A stretch of DNA of 64,000 nt, taken from positions 3,224,001-3,288,000 of the forward strand of contig NZ_CP031417.1 in assembly GCF_003367395.1 (NCBI RefSeq), read 5' to 3'. Position numbers and translations under genes: made by a program. Below the pieces are notes generated by a model. It made no database searches, was not told the origin of the DNA, and saw only the letters and a program-made list of their open reading frames with translations. Position 1 is the stretch's first letter; every line of letters begins with the position of its first letter. This document shows positions 35,808 to 45,030 of the stretch, piece after piece. This DNA is from Pseudolabrys taiwanensis (GTDB taxonomy: Bacteria; Pseudomonadota; Alphaproteobacteria; Rhizobiales; Xanthobacteraceae).

Positions 35808-38800
35808 GCGTCTCATCCCCATTCATTCATCGGCCGATCGCCACCTCCTTGCTCGGCGTCGCGGTGATGCTGGGCGGTCTGCTCGGCTATTGGTGGCTGC
35901 CGGTCTCAGCCCTGCCGCAGGTCGACTTTCCGACCATCCAGGTCACCACGCAACTGCCCGGCGCGAGCCCTGACACCATCGCTTCGCTGGTGACGGCACC
36001 GCTCGAGCGTCAGTTCGGACAGACGCCGTCCTTGCAGACGATGACGTCGTCCTCGTCCTTCGGCATCAGCCAGATCACGTTGCAGTTCGACCTGTCGCGC
36101 GACATCGATGCCGCCGCGCAGGACGTCCAATCGGCCATCAACGCGGCCGCGTCGACACTGCCGAAGAACCTGCCCTACCCGCCGCTTTATTCGAAGGTGA
36201 ACCCGGCCGACGCGCCGGTCATCACGCTGGCCCTCACCTCGAAGAACACTGACCTGCGCACGCTGAGCGATCTCGCCGATACTATCATGCAGCCACGGCT
36301 GTCCGAGGTAACCGGCGTCGGCCGCGTTTCGGTGCAGGGCGGCTTGCGGCCGGCGATCCGCATCCAAGCCGATCTGTCGCGGCTGGCCGCTTACGGCATC
36401 GCGCTCGAAGACCTGCGTACGGCCATCGTCGGCGCCAATGTCGCCGGCGCCAAAGGCTCGCTCGACGGCTCGCACCAGGCTTACAGCATCGCCGCCAACG
36501 ACCAGCTCGCCAGCGCCGCCGCCTACAAGGCGATCACGGTCGCGTATCGCAACGATGCGCCGGTGCTTCTCTCCGACGTCGCCGACGTGGTTGAGGGCCT
36601 CGAGAATTCGCGCGTCGGCGCTTGGTATAAGGGCCAGCCGGCGGTCGTCATCGACGTGCAGCGCCAGCCCGGCGCCAACGTCATCGAGACGGTCGAACGC
36701 ATCAAGGCGGAACTGCCGCGGCTGCGCCGGGCGATGCCGGCAGGCGCCGACCTCACCATCGTCAATGACCGCACCACCACCATCCGCGCCTCGATCTACG
36801 ACGTGCAATTCACGCTGGTGCTGTCCATCGCTTTGGTGGTGCTGGTGGTGCTTGTCTTCCTGCGCACCATCCGCGCCACCATCATCGCCGGCGTGGCGTT
36901 GCCCTTGTCGCTGATCGCGACCTTCGGCGTCATGTGGTTCTGCGGCTTCTCGCTCGACAACCTGTCGCTGATGGCGCTGACCATCGGTACAGGCTTCGTG
37001 GTCGACGACGCCATCGTGATGATCGAGAACATCGTCCGTCACATGGAAGATGGCGAGTCACCGCTCGACGCGGCGTTGCGCGGCGCAAAGGAGATTGGCT
37101 TCACCGTCATCTCGCTGACATTGTCGCTGATCGCGGTGTTCATCCCGCTGCTGTTCATGACCGGCCTCGTCGGCCGCATGTTCCGCGAATTCGCGCTCAC
37201 GCTCACCATCGCGGTGGTAGCCTCGGCGGTCGTGTCGCTGACCCTGACGCCAATGATGTGCGCCCGCATCCTGCGCCGCGAGCACGGCGGCAGCGGCAAC
37301 GCGCTGACGCGTCGCTTCACGATGCTGGTCGACCGCACGGTCGAAGCCTATCACCGCAGCCTGCTGTGGGTTTTGCGACATCAGCCGGCGACGCTGCTGG
37401 TAACGTTCCTCACGCTCGCCGCCACGATCGCGCTTTATGCCGGCATGCCGAAGGGGTTCCTGCCGCTGCAGGACACAGGCATGATAACGGCGATCACCGA
37501 GGCCGGCACCGACGTCTCCTTCGGCGAGATGCAGCGGCGGCAAGGCGAGGTCGAGGCCGTGATCCGTCGCGATCCCGACGTCGCCGGCGTTGTGTCCGTG
37601 ATCGGCGTCAGTACGTTGAACGCCACACCCAATGCCGGTCGCCTCCAGATCATCCTGCGCCAGCGAGACGAACGCAAAGACCGCGTCGAAGCGATCGTGG
37701 CCCGACTCAAGCAGGCCGTGGCGCCGCTTCCCGGCGTGAACGTGTTCTTCCAGGCGACGCAGGACATCCAGATTTCGACCCGCGTCAGCCGTGCGCAATA
37801 CCAGTACACATTGACCGGCACGGACCGCCCGGAAGTGGTCGAATGGTCTGACAAGCTGGTGCAGGCGCTACGCGGTTCGCAGGTGCTGCGCGAGGTCGCG
37901 TCCGAAGCGCAGGAAGGCGGCCCGCGCGTGCAGGTCGACGTCGACCGCGAGCAGGCGGGGCGCCTGGGCGTGTCGATGCAGAGCGTGACCGATACGCTGT
38001 ACGACGCCTTCGGCCAGCGGCAGGTGTCGACGATTTACGGCCAGTCGAACCAATATCGCGTCATTCTGGAGGCACAGCCGCGCTATCAGCAGGATCCGAA
38101 CTCACTGTCACAGATCTATGTGACGGGCGCGCGGACCTCGACTGGCACCGCAGCAACCGTCTCGACCACGGCGACGGGCACGACCAACACCAACACGACA
38201 GCGACGCCCAACACGACGACCGGCTCGACACAGGTGCCGCTGTCGGCCTTTGCGCGCTTCGTACCGACGTCGGCGCCGCTCGCCATCGCGCATCAGGAGC
38301 AGTTCCCGAGCGTGACGATCAGCTTCGATCTCGCTGACGGCTACGCGCTCTCCGACGCGGTGGCGGCGATCACCACAGCGGAACGGGCCATCGGCATGCC
38401 CGGCTCGGTGATGGGCACCTATTCTGGCGACGCCGCCGAATTCGCCAAATCGCTGGCCGGCGAACCTTGGCTCATCCTCGCCGCCGTCATCACGATCTAC
38501 ATCGTGCTTGGCGTGCTCTACGAGAGCTTCATTCATCCGCTCACGATCCTCTCCACCCTGCCCTCCGCCGGCGTCGGCGCGCTGCTGGCGCTGATGCTGT
38601 TCGGCTACGACCTCTCGGTGATCGCGCTCATCGGCATCGTGCTGCTGATGGGCATCGTGAAGAAGAACGCCATTCTGATGATCGACTTCGCTATCGAAGC
38701 CGAGCGTAAGGAAGGCATGAGCCCCGAGGAGTCGATCGTGCAGGCAGCGCTGCTGCGCTTCCGGCCGATCATGATGACGACGCTGGCCGCGCTGTTCGGC

Positions 38801-38992
38801 GCGCTGCCGCTGGCGCTCGAAGGCGGCACCGGCTCGGAGCTGCGCAATCCGCTCGGCATCACCATCATCGGCGGTCTGCTGCTGTCACAATTGCTCACGC
38901 TCTACACCACGCCGGTCATCTATCTCTACATGGAGCGGCTGCGGCTGCTTCTGTCGGGCGGCACCGCCTCGCGGCCGCAGCCGGCGGAGTAG
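35804..38992 (+). CDS. RND multidrug efflux transporter subunit 1 (MdtB-like)
   Basis: A 1062-residue inner-membrane RND pump subunit with twelve helices. The TM4 proton-relay pair is present (VVDDAIVMIEN), and so is the TM10 lysine (GIVKKNAILMIDF), so it should be proton-coupled. A Thr/Ala/Asn-rich low-complexity insertion of about 36 residues (about 774-809) interrupts a periplasmic loop between QIYVTG and VPLSAF, where the second subunit has only a few residues. It is followed 53 bp later by a second, different RND gene, which suggests a B2C heterotrimer as in MdtBC. Confidence 0.93.
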   Translation: MSVSSPFIHRPIATSLLGVAVMLGGLLGYWWLPVSALPQVDFPTIQVTTQLPGASPDTIASLVTAPLERQFGQTPSLQTMTSSSSFGISQITLQFDLSRDIDAAAQDVQSAINAAASTLPKNLPYPPLYSKVNPADAPVITLALTSKNTDLRTLSDLADTIMQPRLSEVTGVGRVSVQGGLRPAIRIQADLSRLAAYGIALEDLRTAIVGANVAGAKGSLDGSHQAYSIAANDQLASAAAYKAITVAYRNDAPVLLSDVADVVEGLENSRVGAWYKGQPAVVIDVQRQPGANVIETVERIKAELPRLRRAMPAGADLTIVNDRTTTIRASIYDVQFTLVLSIALVVLVVLVFLRTIRATIIAGVALPLSLIATFGVMWFCGFSLDNLSLMALTIGTGFVVDDAIVMIENIVRHMEDGESPLDAALRGAKEIGFTVISLTLSLIAVFIPLLFMTGLVGRMFREFALTLTIAVVASAVVSLTLTPMMCARILRREHGGSGNALTRRFTMLVDRTVEAYHRSLLWVLRHQPATLLVTFLTLAATIALYAGMPKGFLPLQDTGMITAITEAGTDVSFGEMQRRQGEVEAVIRRDPDVAGVVSVIGVSTLNATPNAGRLQIILRQRDERKDRVEAIVARLKQAVAPLPGVNVFFQATQDIQISTRVSRAQYQYTLTGTDRPEVVEWSDKLVQALRGSQVLREVASEAQEGGPRVQVDVDREQAGRLGVSMQSVTDTLYDAFGQRQVSTIYGQSNQYRVILEAQPRYQQDPNSLSQIYVTGARTSTGTAATVSTTATGTTNTNTTATPNTTTGSTQVPLSAFARFVPTSAPLAIAHQEQFPSVTISFDLADGYALSDAVAAITTAERAIGMPGSVMGTYSGDAAEFAKSLAGEPWLILAAVITIYIVLGVLYESFIHPLTILSTLPSAGVGALLALMLFGYDLSVIALIGIVLLMGIVKKNAILMIDFAIEAERKEGMSPEESIVQAALLRFRPIMMTTLAALFGALPLALEGGTGSELRNPLGITIIGGLLLSQLLTLYTTPVIYLYMERLRLLLSGGTASRPQPAE
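38124..38232 (+). repeat. Threonine-rich low-complexity insertion in the RND gene
   Basis: This stretch encodes about 36 residues made mostly of Thr, with Ala, Gly, Asn and Ser (for example TATGTTNTNTTATPNTTTG). The ACG/ACC/ACA-rich DNA is repetitive and unlike the flanks. The corresponding place in the paralogous subunit at 39046 reads YVPGSGGAQVPLS, without the insertion. Confidence 0.85.
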
Positions 38993-39045
38993 TCGATGCG
39001 ACGCCCGCTACATACTCCGCTCATTCCCGCGAACGGAGCAGAGTC

Positions 39046-42000
39046 ATGAACTTCTCCGGCCCGTTCATCCGCCGCCCCATCGGCACGACGCTGATTGCCA
39101 TCGGCTTGTTCCTCATCGGCGCTGTGGCTTATGCGTTCCTACCGGTCGCCAGCCTGCCGAGCGTGGAACTGCCGACCATTCATGTCAGCGCCAGCCGGCC
39201 CGGCGCCGATCCGAACATCATGGCCGCGACGGTCGCGGCGCCGCTCGAACGGCGGCTTGGCGAGATCGCCGGCGTCACCGAGCTGACGTCGACGTCCTCG
39301 CTCGGCGCGACCAGCATCACCGTGCAATTCGACCTGTCGCGCAGCATCGAGGGCGCCGCGCGCGATGTGCAGGCCGCGCTGAACGCGGCGCTCAGCGACC
39401 TGCCCGGCGACATGCCGACGTTACCGACCTTCCGCAAGATGAACCCGTCGGCGGCACCGATCCTCATCCTCGCGCTGACGTCCAAGAATCTGTTGGCCAG
39501 CGACATTTACGACGCCGCCGACAGCGTCATCGCGCAGCGGCTCTCGCAAGTCGAAGGCGTCGCGGATGTGACCGTGGCCGGCTCCGAGCAGCCGGCTGTT
39601 CGTGTGCGTGTCGATCCCACCCGACTTGCCGCGATGGGCGTGTCGATGGAGGACGTGCGGACGGCAATTACCAATGCCAATGCCGCCGGGCCGCTCGGAT
39701 CGTTCGAAGGCACAAGCCGTGCCACCACGATCGGCATCAACGACCAGCTCACCGCGCCAGCCGATTACGGGCCGCTTGTGGTGAAGACGGTCGACGGCAC
39801 GGTGATCCGCCTCTCCGACATCGCCAGCATCAGGCCAAGCGTGCGCAACAGCCGCTCCGCCGGGTGGTTCAATCGCGATCCCTCCGTGCTGCTGATCATC
39901 ACCAAGCAGGCCGATGCCAACGTCATTGATACGGTCGACGGCATCTACGCCCTGCTGCCCGAACTCAAGCAATGGGTGCCGGCCGGGCTCGACATTTCCG
40001 TATTGACCGATCGCACGCAGACCATCCGCGCCAGCGTGCTCGATATGCAACTCACTTTGGGCGCCACGGCCATCCTGGTAATGATGGTCGTGTTTCTGTT
40101 CTTGCGCCGGACCGCGCCGACCATTGCCGCCGGTGTGACCGTGCCGCTGTCGCTTGCCGGCACTTGCGCGGCCATGTGGGCGGCGGGCTTTTCCATCAAC
40201 AATCTGTCGCTGATGGCGCTCGCGGTCTCCGTGGGCTTCGTCGTGGACGACGCCATCGTGATGATCGAGAATGCGTTCCGCTATCTCGAGCGCGGCGTCT
40301 CGCCACTGCGCGCGGCCATGACCGGCGCCAAGCAGATCGGCTTCACGGTCGTCTCGATCAGCATCTCGCTCATCGCGGCTTTCATTCCGCTGTTGTTCAT
40401 GGGCGGCATCCTGGGGCGCCTGTTCCGCGAGTTCTCGGTTACTCTCGCCTTCGCCATCGCCGTCTCGACGTTCGTTTCGTTGACAGTGACGCCGATGATC
40501 TGCGCCTATTTCGTGCGCCAGCCTCCGAGCAAGACCGCAACGTGGCTCGACCGGCGCGTCGAAGCCGTGCTGTCGCGCATGATCGGTTTCTACGACCGGA
40601 CGCTCGGCTTCGTAGTCCAGCAGCGCGCGCTGACGATCATCGTCTTCATCGCCACCATCGTGCTGACGGCCGGGCTCTTCATCAAGGTGCCCAAGGGCTT
40701 CTTCCCGCAGGACGACACCGGCCTGATCTTCGGCGGCACGCAGGCCTCGACCGACATTTCCTACGAAGCGATGCTGAAGTTGCAGGAGCAGGCGATGGAC
40801 ATCGTCCTCGCCGATCCAGCGGTCTCCGGCCTCGGCTCCTCGGTTGGCAGCGGCGGCGGCCCCGGCGGTTCGTCGATCAATCGCGGACGCCTTTTCATCG
40901 GCCTGAAGCCGCTCGAAGAGCGGGGCAACGTCAGTTCACAGCAAGTCGTGAACCGTCTGCGTGCCAAGCTGGGACGCATCCCCGGCATTCGGGTCTTCAT
41001 GTTTCCCGCCCAGGATCTGCGTGCCGGCGGACGCCAGAGCGACTCGCAATATCAGTTCACCTTGTGGAGCGCGGACATCGATGCGTTGCAGACCTGGGTG
41101 CCGCGCGTCGTCGAGCGCGTGAAGCAGATACCCGGGCTCGTCGATTTCAACACCGACCGCGAACAGGGCGGCTTGCAGGCGAACGTCACGATCGATCGGC
41201 AGGCGGCGGCGCGGCTCGGTGTCCGCATCCAGGACATCGACAACGCGCTCAACAACGCCTTCTCGCAGCGGCAGGTCTCGACCATCTACCGTACCCGCAA
41301 CCAATATCGTGTGATCCTGGAGGTCGACCGGCCGTTCTCGCGCGATCCGAACGATCTCAGCCAGATCTATGTGCCGGGCAGCGGCGGCGCGCAGGTGCCG
41401 CTGTCGACCGTGGCGAAGGTCACGCGCGGCATCGCGCCCTTGGTCGTGAACCATCAGGGCCAGTTCCCGTCCACCACCATCACGTACAATCTCGCGCCCG
41501 GCATGACGCTGGAAGCGGCGACCGCCGCCATTTCGCAAGCGGTGGCCGAGATGCACATGCCCGACACGATCCGCACCGACTTCGCCGGCGATGTTCAGCA
41601 GTTCAAGCAATTCGCGCAGTCGCTGTTGCTGCTCGTGGCCGCGGCCTTGATCGCGGTCTACATCGTTCTCGGCGTCTTATACGAGAGCCTCGCGCATCCC
41701 CTCACCATCATCTCCACGCTGCCGTCGGCGGGCCTTGGTGCTTTGCTGGCGCTGCAGGTCTCCGGCACCGAGCTCACGGTGATCGCCTTCATCGGCGTCA
41801 TCCTCTTGATCGGCATCGTGAAGAAGAACGGCATCATGATGGTCGACTTCGCGCTCGAAGGTGAACGGCGGCGCGGCCTGTCACCCGAGCGCGCCATCCA
41901 CGAAGCCTGCCTCGAACGCTTCAGGCCGATCTTGATGACGACCCTGGCCGCGCTTCTGGGCGCCGTGCCGCTGGTGATCGCCGCCGGCCCTGGCTCGGAA

Positions 42001-42174
42001 CTGCGCCGGCCGCTCGGCATCACCATCATCGGCGGACTTCTGGTGTCGCAGATCCTGACGCTCTACACGACGCCGGTGATCTATCTGATGCTCGACAAGT
42101 TGCACCGCAGACTCGGCGGCGGCCTGCCGAGCTTCGTGCGCCGCCGCCCGCCGAGTTCACAGCCGGCGGAGTAA
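39046..42174 (+). CDS. RND multidrug efflux transporter subunit 2 (MdtC-like)
   Basis: A 1042-residue RND protein with the same architecture as its neighbour, including the TM4 Asp pair (FVVDDAIVMIEN) and the TM10 lysine (GIVKKNGIMMVDF). The sequences are clearly paralogous but diverged throughout, as in MdtB/MdtC pairs that assemble into a mixed trimer. A Gly-rich loop (GSGGGPGGSS) lies near residue 603. It ends the operon that starts with the sigma factor or the outer-membrane channel gene; the next gene is convergent. Confidence 0.93.
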   Translation: MNFSGPFIRRPIGTTLIAIGLFLIGAVAYAFLPVASLPSVELPTIHVSASRPGADPNIMAATVAAPLERRLGEIAGVTELTSTSSLGATSITVQFDLSRSIEGAARDVQAALNAALSDLPGDMPTLPTFRKMNPSAAPILILALTSKNLLASDIYDAADSVIAQRLSQVEGVADVTVAGSEQPAVRVRVDPTRLAAMGVSMEDVRTAITNANAAGPLGSFEGTSRATTIGINDQLTAPADYGPLVVKTVDGTVIRLSDIASIRPSVRNSRSAGWFNRDPSVLLIITKQADANVIDTVDGIYALLPELKQWVPAGLDISVLTDRTQTIRASVLDMQLTLGATAILVMMVVFLFLRRTAPTIAAGVTVPLSLAGTCAAMWAAGFSINNLSLMALAVSVGFVVDDAIVMIENAFRYLERGVSPLRAAMTGAKQIGFTVVSISISLIAAFIPLLFMGGILGRLFREFSVTLAFAIAVSTFVSLTVTPMICAYFVRQPPSKTATWLDRRVEAVLSRMIGFYDRTLGFVVQQRALTIIVFIATIVLTAGLFIKVPKGFFPQDDTGLIFGGTQASTDISYEAMLKLQEQAMDIVLADPAVSGLGSSVGSGGGPGGSSINRGRLFIGLKPLEERGNVSSQQVVNRLRAKLGRIPGIRVFMFPAQDLRAGGRQSDSQYQFTLWSADIDALQTWVPRVVERVKQIPGLVDFNTDREQGGLQANVTIDRQAAARLGVRIQDIDNALNNAFSQRQVSTIYRTRNQYRVILEVDRPFSRDPNDLSQIYVPGSGGAQVPLSTVAKVTRGIAPLVVNHQGQFPSTTITYNLAPGMTLEAATAAISQAVAEMHMPDTIRTDFAGDVQQFKQFAQSLLLLVAAALIAVYIVLGVLYESLAHPLTIISTLPSAGLGALLALQVSGTELTVIAFIGVILLIGIVKKNGIMMVDFALEGERRRGLSPERAIHEACLERFRPILMTTLAALLGAVPLVIAAGPGSELRRPLGITIIGGLLVSQILTLYTTPVIYLMLDKLHRRLGGGLPSFVRRRPPSSQPAE

Positions 42175-42188
42175 TAGACCGCGGCAAG

Positions 42189-43469
42189 TCAGATTCGGCT
42201 ATTTCGGTCGAGCAAGGTCCCAGCGAAGATCAGCAACCCGGCGAAGGTCAGGCCAAAGCCGGCCCACACGGCTGACAGAAGGCCAAGTCCAGCGCCGATG
42301 GTCAGGCCGCCACTCCACGCGCCAATGGCGTTCGCCACATTGAGGGACGCGAGGTTCATCGCGCCCATCAGCGACGGCGCCTCGGGCGCAAAGCGCGTCA
42401 GCCGGACTTGGATGGTCGGAATGGCAATCATCATCGTGAGACCGACCCCGAACATCGCCGGCAACATGACCCAGGCTCGCACGCCAGCGGAGGCCAGGAT
42501 CGCCAACACAAGGAGGGCGGCGCCGAAGCCGACGAAGATACGCCGCGCCGCATTGGCATCCGCCAAGCGTCCGCCGAACAGATTGCCCGCGGTCATGCCG
42601 CAGCCGAAAAGAGCGAGAGCCACCGGGATCATCTCGGGCCGAAGCTTGGCGACATCGGTCACCATCGGGGCGATGAAGGAGTAGACGGCAAAGATGCTGC
42701 CGACGCCGACCGCCGCCACCAGCATCATGCCCCACACCCGCGGTTTGCGGAACGCACTCAATTCCTGCAGGACCGAATTGCCGGCAAGCTCGCGCGTACG
42801 CGGCACCCAGATCAGCAGCGCCGCGAGCGCCAGCATGCCGGCAACCGCGACGGCGAGGTACGTGCTGCGCCAGCCGAGCGATTGGCCCAGGAAAGTGGCT
42901 AGCGGCGAACCGAAGATGGTTGCGACGGTGAGCCCCGTCATGACGATCGCGAAAGCCTTGCCGGCATGACCGGGGCCGACGATGTATGACGCGACGACAG
43001 CGCCCGCGCCGAAATACGCCCCTTGCGGCAGACCGCCAATAAAGCGGGCCGCCATCAACCATCCGAGGCTGCTGGATATTGCCGACAAGAGATTTCCGAC
43101 GACGAAGAGCGCCATCAGGCCAAGCAACAAGGTACGGCGGTTCAGCCTGGCAGCGGCCAACGTCACCAGCGGCGCTCCAACGACGACACCGAAGGCATAG
43201 GCCGTCACCGCGTCCGTCGCCTGCGCGATGCCGATGCCCAAATCCGCCGAGAACAGCTGGATGATACCCATGCTCGCAAACTCGGATGTACCGATGCAAA
43301 AACTGCCGAGCGCGAGGGCGAACAAAGTCAGGCTGCGATTTTGGCGCGTCCTTTCGTCAGTGCAGTGAACCGCAACAGCCTCACACTGTGCGGCATAGGC
43401 TTTCTCGAGTGGATTGATGGCGCGGAGGGCATCCTCAACGTTTGTTGATTCCGGATATGTTTGCGGCAT
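42189..43469 (-). CDS. MFS transporter (AraJ/sugar-efflux or drug-efflux type)
   Basis: A 426-residue major-facilitator protein with twelve helices and the family N-terminal pattern ALGSFCIGTSEFASMGI. The ATG at 43469 is supported by GGAG six bases upstream, yet it leaves about 45 hydrophilic residues before the first helix, more than AraJ-type exporters usually have. It is the last of four genes transcribed away from the LysR gene at 45955, after a 167-bp gap. It probably exports a toxic or aromatic product of that unit. Confidence 0.87.
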   Translation of the reverse strand: MPQTYPESTNVEDALRAINPLEKAYAAQCEAVAVHCTDERTRQNRSLTLFALALGSFCIGTSEFASMGIIQLFSADLGIGIAQATDAVTAYAFGVVVGAPLVTLAAARLNRRTLLLGLMALFVVGNLLSAISSSLGWLMAARFIGGLPQGAYFGAGAVVASYIVGPGHAGKAFAIVMTGLTVATIFGSPLATFLGQSLGWRSTYLAVAVAGMLALAALLIWVPRTRELAGNSVLQELSAFRKPRVWGMMLVAAVGVGSIFAVYSFIAPMVTDVAKLRPEMIPVALALFGCGMTAGNLFGGRLADANAARRIFVGFGAALLVLAILASAGVRAWVMLPAMFGVGLTMMIAIPTIQVRLTRFAPEAPSLMGAMNLASLNVANAIGAWSGGLTIGAGLGLLSAVWAGFGLTFAGLLIFAGTLLDRNSRI

Positions 43470-43636
43470 GATGAGCTCCAGTGTCAGTGCGTTCAGCAAG
43501 CTCCCGAGGGCGCTCGCCACGCGCGAAACCGATGCCCCGACGGTCGATCCGCGGAGCTTGGATGGGATGAAGCCGCCTGGACGCGTTGTCTCTTGAGCCA
43601 ATGGCCCAGGCGGCAGGATGACGTGAGTGGTGGTGG

Positions 43637-44650
43637 TCAGGCGCCGCCGGGAAGCGGCGCGTCAGAGTCGACCAGCCCCGACTTGCGCAAGGCGTGCCAG
43701 AACTCGGCCGGGACATTCTCGTCGAGCGCGGCGCGATCCTCCGCGATCCGGCTCGGCCGGCTGGCGCCGGGAATGACGGCGGCAACAGCAGGATTGGCCA
43801 GCGAGAACTGCAGCCCAGCCGCCTTCATGTTCACGCCGTATCGATCGGCGATCGTCTTGATGGCTGCGACTTTGGCCAGGATCACTGGAGTGGCCGGCGC
43901 ATATTCGAAGTTGGGACCGCCGACGAGAGCGCCCGAGCTGTAGGGGCCGCCCACGACGATTCCCAAACCCCGCTCGGCCACGGCAGGCATGATCCTTTGC
44001 AAAGCGCGGCTGTGGTCGAGAAGCGTGTAGCGGCCGGCGAGCAGGAAGCCATCGGGCTGCGGCGTCTTGAGGTCGAGCAGAAGCTCGATCGGCTCAACGC
44101 GGTTGACGCCCAAGCCCCAGGCCTTGATGACGCCTTCGTCCCGCAGGCGGTCGAGCGCCTTGAACGCACCCTTGCGCGCGGTCTCGAATACGCTCAGCCA
44201 CTCGTCGCCATAAAAATCCTGGGCGACATCGTGGACCCAGGCGATCTCGATGCGGTCGGTCTTCAGACGCTTCAAGCTGTCTTCGATCGATCGCAGCGTC
44301 GCGTCCGCGGAATAGTCGTTCACGATCCTGTTGGGACGGCCGTAGCGAAAGACGTCGCCTTTCTCGCCGAGATCGCGCGCGGTCACGTCCTCGACCTCAT
44401 CGAGGATCAGACGACCGACTTTCGTGCTGATCACGTATTCATTGCGAGGCTTGTCGGCGAGAACCTCACCGAGACGAATCTCCGCGAGACCTGCGCCGTA
44501 GAACGGCGCATTGTCGAAGTAGCGAATGCCATCGTTCCACGCCGCTTCGACGGTCGCGCGTGCTTCCGCCTCCGGAATGTCGCGGAACATGTTGCCGAGC
44601 GGTGCCGCGCCGAAACCGAGCTTGCCGGGGAGGATATTCTTGAGTGTCAT
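43637..44650 (-). CDS. Aldo/keto reductase (D-threo-aldose/pyridoxal dehydrogenase-like)
   Basis: A 337-residue NAD(P)H-dependent AKR TIM barrel. The catalytic Asp, Tyr, Lys and His are visible in YFDNAPFYG, STKVG and WVHD. The sequence resembles D-threo-aldose 1-dehydrogenase/pyridoxal 4-dehydrogenase relatives. Two ATGs are possible; AAGGAG with six-base spacing selects 44650 rather than 44656. It sits 12 bp after an ABM-domain gene and downstream of a DJ-1/PfpI gene. Reduction of reactive aldehydes or quinones is a reasonable inferred role. Confidence 0.9.
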   Translation of the reverse strand: MTLKNILPGKLGFGAAPLGNMFRDIPEAEARATVEAAWNDGIRYFDNAPFYGAGLAEIRLGEVLADKPRNEYVISTKVGRLILDEVEDVTARDLGEKGDVFRYGRPNRIVNDYSADATLRSIEDSLKRLKTDRIEIAWVHDVAQDFYGDEWLSVFETARKGAFKALDRLRDEGVIKAWGLGVNRVEPIELLLDLKTPQPDGFLLAGRYTLLDHSRALQRIMPAVAERGLGIVVGGPYSSGALVGGPNFEYAPATPVILAKVAAIKTIADRYGVNMKAAGLQFSLANPAVAAVIPGASRPSRIAEDRAALDENVPAEFWHALRKSGLVDSDAPLPGGA

Positions 44651-44662
44651 GGTCATCTCCTT

Positions 44663-44959
44663 TTAGCGAACGTCGACGGGCGCCAGCACCACAGCGGTGC
44701 GTTCGGCAAGATCGTTGATCGTCGACAGATAGTGCTGGAAGTGCGGCGTCACCCGATGGGACGTGTTCGCCACACTGTCGATGTAGAGTTCGTCGAGCAC
44801 GAACCGGCCTTCATCGCTCGGGTCGGCCCAGAGGTCATAACGAAGGTTGCCGGGCTCGGCACGGCTTGCCGTCACGAGCCCCTCCAGTAGTGTCCTGAGC
44901 GCGTCGACCTTGCCTTGTCGCGCGTTCAAAATGGCCATGACCTTCACTTGTGCAGACAT
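44663..44959 (-). CDS. Antibiotic biosynthesis monooxygenase (ABM) domain protein
   Basis: A 98-residue small ferredoxin-like-fold protein of the ABM/YgiN type (VKVMAILNARQGKVDALRT, EPGNLRYDLW, HQ-type C-terminal helix FQHYLSTI). YgiN relatives oxidise quinols or act as quinol monooxygenases. The start at 44959 has GGAAGGAG upstream. It lies between the DJ-1/PfpI and aldo/keto reductase genes with gaps of 71 and 12 bp, so all are likely one transcript. Confidence 0.9.
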   Translation of the reverse strand: MSAQVKVMAILNARQGKVDALRTLLEGLVTASRAEPGNLRYDLWADPSDEGRFVLDELYIDSVANTSHRVTPHFQHYLSTINDLAERTAVVLAPVDVR

Positions 44960-45030
44960 TGTGCTTTCTCCTTCCAAATTCGACGGTCCGGCGGAACGCC
45001 ACCTGAGCGCCCCGCCGGTCATCCTCGTTC

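Noticed and set aside
38124..38232. CRISPR-like or tandem DNA repeat
   Set aside because: The repetition is at the amino-acid level (Thr-rich), in frame within the RND gene, with no regular repeat-spacer unit.
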